Positions 41,429 through 44,816 of a stretch of 44,816 nucleotides of DNA are shown piece by piece. The stretch is taken from contig JAECRA010000034.1 in NCBI GenBank assembly GCA_015999985.1, positions 1 to 44,816 of the forward strand, given 5' to 3'. This stretch comes from Comamonadaceae bacterium (GTDB lineage Bacteria > Pseudomonadota > Gammaproteobacteria > Burkholderiales > Burkholderiaceae_C). The translations under genes were made by a program, and so were the position numbers. The notes beneath the pieces were generated by a model. It made no database searches. It saw only the letters and a list, made by a program, of their open reading frames with translations, and had not been told where the DNA came from. The number at the start of each line of letters is the position of its first letter. Position 1 is the first letter of the stretch.

Positions 41429-41968
41429 ATGAGAATTCTCGGCATTGATCCCGGCTTGCGCACGACGGGCTTTGGTGTGCTTGACGCTGAAGGGTCCGCG
41501 CTCCGATACGTGGCTAGCGGCGTCATTCAGACCTCCAGCGCCGACATCGGCAATTTACCTGCCCGGTTAAAAATCCTGTTCGATGGGATTTGCGAACTCA
41601 AGGCCCGCTATCAACCCGATTCCGCCGTGGTGGAGATCGTGTTCGTGAACGTGAACCCCAAAGCCACTTTGCTGCTTGGCCAAGCGCGCGGCGCCTGTGT
41701 GACTGCTCTGGTCTCCTGCGATCTCGAGGTGGCCGAATACACTGCGCTGCAGATGAAGCAGGCGGTGGCGGGGCATGGCCGGGCTGCCAAGGAGCAGGTA
41801 CAGGCAATGGTACAGCGGCTGCTAGAGCTGCCCTCTGCGCCCCGGCCCGACGCTGCCGATGCGCTGGGCCTTGCCATCACCCACGCGCATGCGGGGCGCA
41901 CGATTGACCGTCTGCATGCGGCCGGTCTCGCGCGCAGCACCAACAGCATGTATCGGCGTGCGCGCTAA
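41429..41968 (+). CDS. ruvC: crossover junction endodeoxyribonuclease RuvC
   Basis: A 179-residue Holliday-junction resolvase. Catalytic acidic residues line up: Asp7 in GIDPG, Glu69 in VVEIVFVN, Asp141 and Asp144 in [20 protein letters not shown] and [16 protein letters not shown] are also family motifs. It resolves recombination junctions with RuvAB. ruvA and ruvB are not adjacent; hmgA follows instead. Confidence 0.96.
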   Translation: MRILGIDPGLRTTGFGVLDAEGSALRYVASGVIQTSSADIGNLPARLKILFDGICELKARYQPDSAVVEIVFVNVNPKATLLLGQARGACVTALVSCDLEVAEYTALQMKQAVAGHGRAAKEQVQAMVQRLLELPSAPRPDAADALGLAITHAHAGRTIDRLHAAGLARSTNSMYRRAR

Positions 41969-42077
41969 GAACGTGTTCATAATCTTCCCAAGTCGCGTTG
42001 AGTGGGCGACGGTGTGATTGGCAAACTCCATCTCCCAACATGAAAGGGAGCTCCAGCTTGCAACTCAGGAATCTGGC

Positions 42078-43394
42078 ATGAAAGATCAATTCAATACAGA
42101 GCGCCGCTACCAAAGCGGCTTTGGCAACGAATATGCCACCGAGGCAGTGCCCGGCGCCCTGCCACAAGGACGCAATAGTCCGCAGCGAGCGCCCTTTGAT
42201 CTCTACCCCGAACTGATCTCGGGCACCGCCTTCACCGCGCCCCGGCACGAGAACCGCCGCAGTTGGCTCTACCGCCGCCAGCCTTCGGTGGTGGCGGGCC
42301 GCTATCAGCCCTACGAGCAAAAAACCTGGCGCACGGGCGGTGATCGCTCGGTGGCGGCACCGCCTGAGCCAATGCGGTGGCACCCGGCACCGCTACCAGC
42401 CAATGTGGCTGATATCGACTTCATCGACGGCGTCCACACCATGGCGGCCAATGGCGATGCGGATTCTCAAACTGGCTTGGCTGCCCATGTTTACCTGGCG
42501 GGGCGCTCCATGGAGCGCCGCGCCTTCGTCAATGCCGACGGCGAGATTCTTTTTGTGCCGCAGCAAGGCCGCCTGGTGATCACCAGCGAGATGGGCGTAC
42601 TGGAGGTCAAACCCGGCCAGATCGCCCTGATGCCCCGCGGCGTGGTGTTCAAGGTAGGCTTGCCCGACGGCCCTTCGCGCGGCTACCTTTGCGAGAACTA
42701 CGGCGCGCATTTCCGCTTGCCGGAACTTGGCCCCATTGGGTCCAACGGCTTGGCCAATGCGCGCGATTTTCAGGCACCTGTCGCCGCCTGTGAGGAAGAT
42801 GGCGAAGTCGCCTATGAGCTGGTGAAAAAATTTGGCGGCCGCTTCTGGCGTGCTCCGACCAGCCATTCACCCTTCAATGTGGTGGCATGGCATGGCAATC
42901 TGTCGCCGGTGAGGTATGACACGGTCAATTTCATGACCATCGGATCAATCAGCTTCGATCACCCTGACCCGTCCATTTTTACCGTGCTCACTTCACCCAG
43001 CGACACACCTGGAACCGCCAACTGCGATTTCGTGATTTTCCCGCCGCGCTGGTTGGTGATGGAAAACACCTTCCGTCCGCCCTGGTACCACCGCAATGTC
43101 ATGAGCGAATTCATGGGCCTCGTGTACGGCGAGTACGACGCCAAGCCCGGAGGCTTCAAGCCAGGCGGCGCGAGCTTGCACAATCTCATGGTGCCGCACG
43201 GGCCAGATGAGGAAGCGTTCGACAAAGCCAGCCACGCAGATCTCAAGCCGCAAAAGCTCGACAACACACTGGCGTTCATGTTTGAAAGCCGCTACCGCTT
43301 GATTCCTACCGAGGCCGCCTTGAACAGCCCCACCTTGGATGCGGGTTATACAGATTGCTGGGCGGGTCTGAAGGATCAGTTCAAGCCACGCTGA
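42078..43394 (+). CDS. hmgA: homogentisate 1,2-dioxygenase
   Basis: A 438-residue Fe(II) ring-cleaving dioxygenase that converts homogentisate to maleylacetoacetate in tyrosine/phenylalanine catabolism. Signature pieces: [13 protein letters not shown] at the N-terminus, [34 protein letters not shown] (the H-x5-E iron ligands) and [23 protein letters not shown] is 8 nt before ATG 42078; the frame opens at 42018 but the extra 20 residues are not conserved-looking. The partner fahA is not adjacent. Confidence 0.96.
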   Translation: MKDQFNTERRYQSGFGNEYATEAVPGALPQGRNSPQRAPFDLYPELISGTAFTAPRHENRRSWLYRRQPSVVAGRYQPYEQKTWRTGGDRSVAAPPEPMRWHPAPLPANVADIDFIDGVHTMAANGDADSQTGLAAHVYLAGRSMERRAFVNADGEILFVPQQGRLVITSEMGVLEVKPGQIALMPRGVVFKVGLPDGPSRGYLCENYGAHFRLPELGPIGSNGLANARDFQAPVAACEEDGEVAYELVKKFGGRFWRAPTSHSPFNVVAWHGNLSPVRYDTVNFMTIGSISFDHPDPSIFTVLTSPSDTPGTANCDFVIFPPRWLVMENTFRPPWYHRNVMSEFMGLVYGEYDAKPGGFKPGGASLHNLMVPHGPDEEAFDKASHADLKPQKLDNTLAFMFESRYRLIPTEAALNSPTLDAGYTDCWAGLKDQFKPR

Positions 43395-43527
43395 TTTCCT
43401 ATCCCGGAGTTGCAGCGTGGGATGGGGTGATATCGCGCACTGTTCCAGTCAACCAGGGAAGTCGGCTACTCGCCAGGGCGTACGGGACAAGGCGCGGACG
43501 ACACAGCCGATTCCTCGGTATCACGGA

Positions 43528-44358
43528 CTAGGTAGACCAGATCCTGGGCGCATCACCTTTTAAGCCCCAAAGCTCCGATCGCCAATGCGCCCACACTTGT
43601 TTCCAAAGCTGCATCATGGGTTCGACCACCGGTGATAGACCGCGTAGCACCAGCATGTGTTCATTCGGCGCGGTCACGCCAGCGATCACGCCTTCTGGGG
43701 CAGATTGCAGCAGCGCATGGGTGCTCTCCTGTAGCGCCTCGCGTTGACTGCGGGCCAGGGGTGTACCGCTGGCCAGGATCAAGTTGCCCATGCAGCGGTG
43801 CCCGGCCAGTCCCAAGGCGCCGTCGAGCAGCAGACTGTCCTTCGCAGCGATCACGCCATGCTCCAGAAAGTGGCCGGGCCACTCGATGTGTTGCACGAAC
43901 GAGCCTTGTTCGAATGGCTGATCGGCATGGGGCAAGCCTAAGGCTGTGATGTCCCAGGTCAGCAGCTGCGCACCCTCAGCCAGTGCGAGCTCAACATGAT
44001 TGGAAGCGTCACAGGAGTTATAGGCAATGGCTTCAAGCGGAAGCCATTCCAGCCGAGCGCCAGCATCGAGTTGTAGACGCGTGCGCTGCATTGCTCGCTG
44101 GCCGTTGCTTTTGTAAAAGCGCGTAGCGCCCGGAGTCGTGACCAGGGCGTGGGCACCTTGGCCGACGCGTACGGAGATATCAAGCACATCGCCTCCGACC
44201 AAGCCACCAGGAGGGTGCACCAGTACGTTGTGGCAGATGGCGGGCCCTTCTGGATACAGGCTCTTGAGGACGCGCAACGGGCCGTCGTGCAGATATTGCA
44301 CGGTGGATTTTCCTTGCTGCGCCTGATAGTCAAGCGAGAGTTGTGCGTGCCATGCCAT
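43528..44358 (-). CDS. ureD: urease accessory protein UreD
   Basis: A 276-residue protein of the UreD/UreH family, which helps load nickel into urease with UreF and UreG. Core motifs: LYPEGPAICHNVLVHPPGGLVGGDVLDISV, VTTPGATRFYKSNG, LEWLPLEAIAYNSCDA, LTWDITALGLPHADQPF. ATG 44358 begins at the normal MAWHAQLSLDYQ start; the frame extends to 44472 without support. No urease structural gene lies downstream on the same strand; the next gene is hmgA pointing the other way. Confidence 0.94.
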   Translation of the reverse strand: MAWHAQLSLDYQAQQGKSTVQYLHDGPLRVLKSLYPEGPAICHNVLVHPPGGLVGGDVLDISVRVGQGAHALVTTPGATRFYKSNGQRAMQRTRLQLDAGARLEWLPLEAIAYNSCDASNHVELALAEGAQLLTWDITALGLPHADQPFEQGSFVQHIEWPGHFLEHGVIAAKDSLLLDGALGLAGHRCMGNLILASGTPLARSQREALQESTHALLQSAPEGVIAGVTAPNEHMLVLRGLSPVVEPMMQLWKQVWAHWRSELWGLKGDAPRIWST

Positions 44359-44615
44359 GGGTCGAAAAGTTGATTGAATTTGGCATGCTCGGGCAGACCA
44401 CAAGAACGTCCAATCTAGTGTACTGCCCTCGTTTACTAGTCGCTGGCGCGAGCGCCTTGTGCCTTCTCCCACGTGTAGGAGAGACGGATGCAGGCGCGTC
44501 TGCCGATTTGAACCTCAGAAACTCGAAGCTGTAAGTTGTTTTTCTCCTTCGCCCTCAGGGGGCCCCGGCTCAGGGGAAGGTTGGGAGGGGCCGGCCAAGC
44601 GGGGGCCGGCCATCC

Positions 44616-44687
44616 GGTGAGGGCAAGCGGCGGTTGTCTTACTCCCTCGCCCTTTGGGAGAGGGTGGGGGTGAGGGCAAGCGGCGGT
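44616..44687. repeat. direct repeats flanking a GC-rich palindromic segment
   Basis: GGTGAGGGCAAGCGGCGGT occurs at 44616-44634 and 44669-44687, 53 bp apart, with CCCTCGCCC...GGGAGAGGG foldback sequence between them. Confidence 0.6.
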
Positions 44688-44767
44688 GGTTTTAGGCGCT
44701 GCGGTTACTAATTACCTTCTGCTCTTCTCTTGAGGTCGGAGGCCGGGATTTGCGCCCGGCGGCGCAC

Positions 44768-44799
44768 CTACGTTTCTTTGCTCCGCCAAAGAAATGTAG
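44768..44799. repeat. inverted repeat of a common intergenic element
   Basis: CTACGTTTCTTTG (44768-44780), 6-nt loop, CAAAGAAATGTAG (44787-44799), then a further CCAAAGAAA copy at 44801. The element is widespread between genes in this group of bacteria and is cut by the window end. Confidence 0.6.
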
Positions 44800-44816
44800 G
44801 CCAAAGAAAGGCGGCC

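Larger units (their letters stand above)
44359..44816. other. non-coding repeat-rich region
   Basis: No gene supported over about 460 bp. It contains GGCCGGCC inverted copies near 44589-44610, two direct copies of GGTGAGGGCAAGCGGCGGT (44616-44634 and 44669-44687), and a 13-bp inverted repeat with one mismatch, CTACGTTTCTTTG/CAAAGAAATGTAG (44768-44780, 44787-44799). These match the look of common intergenic repeats of Burkholderiales and run off the window edge. Confidence 0.6.

Noticed and set aside
1-44816. CRISPR array, tRNA or rRNA genes
   Set aside because: No regularly spaced direct repeats of CRISPR type and no recognisable tRNA or rRNA sequence seen.
1-44816. Insertion sequences or transposases
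   Set aside because: No transposase or integrase motif in any plausible frame; only short intergenic repeats.

Overview
This is a GC-rich chromosomal segment, most likely from a betaproteobacterium of the order Burkholderiales, probably family Comamonadaceae. The pointers are the housekeeping blocks hemA...prfA-BON lipoprotein-prmC, rodA/yqiA/RNB exoribonuclease/TonB-like/mtgA and ruvC, plus three periplasmic Bug (TctC-type) binding proteins, a family hugely expanded in these bacteria. Family placement is inference from gene content; no rRNA or tRNA gene is present.

Layout. 130-393: small membrane protein divergent from hemA (466-1749). 1827-9578: type IV pilus minor-pilin/adhesin operon pilV-pilW-pilX-pilY1-pilE-fimT, lodged between hemA and its usual partner prfA. 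9636-13756: prfA, BON lipoprotein, prmC and an ABC-2 (NodI/NodJ-like) exporter. 13865-18494: aromatic meta-cleavage catabolic cluster (extradiol dioxygenase, C-C hydrolase, Bug binding protein, FAH-family enzyme) under a divergent MhpR-like IclR regulator. 18566-21061: folB, a pteridine-reductase-like SDR, MidA-type methyltransferase and a DUF2905 protein. 21158-22225: unassigned lipoprotein. 22473-29403: second catabolic island: stand-alone biotinyl domain, Bug, acyl-CoA carboxyltransferase, Bug and CaiB/BaiF CoA-transferase, ending at a T12 terminator, with a divergent MarR regulator and D-2-hydroxyacid dehydrogenase. 29440-32868: ClsC-like phospholipase D, RodA, YqiA-like esterase. 32932-35800: islet encoding an ExoU-like patatin phospholipase behind two small CesT-like chaperone candidates. 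36020-41389: RNB exoribonuclease, TonB-like protein, MtgA, acyltransferase, CDP-diglyceride synthase. 41429-44358: ruvC, hmgA, and ureD without neighbouring urease genes. The last ~460 bp is non-coding and repeat-rich.

How the parts fit. The first catabolic cluster reads as ring cleavage, C-C bond hydrolysis and FAH-type processing of the dienoate/acylpyruvate, with a dedicated binding protein. The second looks like CoA activation, biotin-dependent carboxylation and hydroxyacid redox chemistry of an unidentified carboxylic acid; the biotin carboxylase and TctA/TctB membrane subunits are not here and must be supplied elsewhere. The most novel element is the patatin/chaperone islet, which has the architecture of a type III secretion effector delivered by cognate chaperones although no secretion apparatus is in view.
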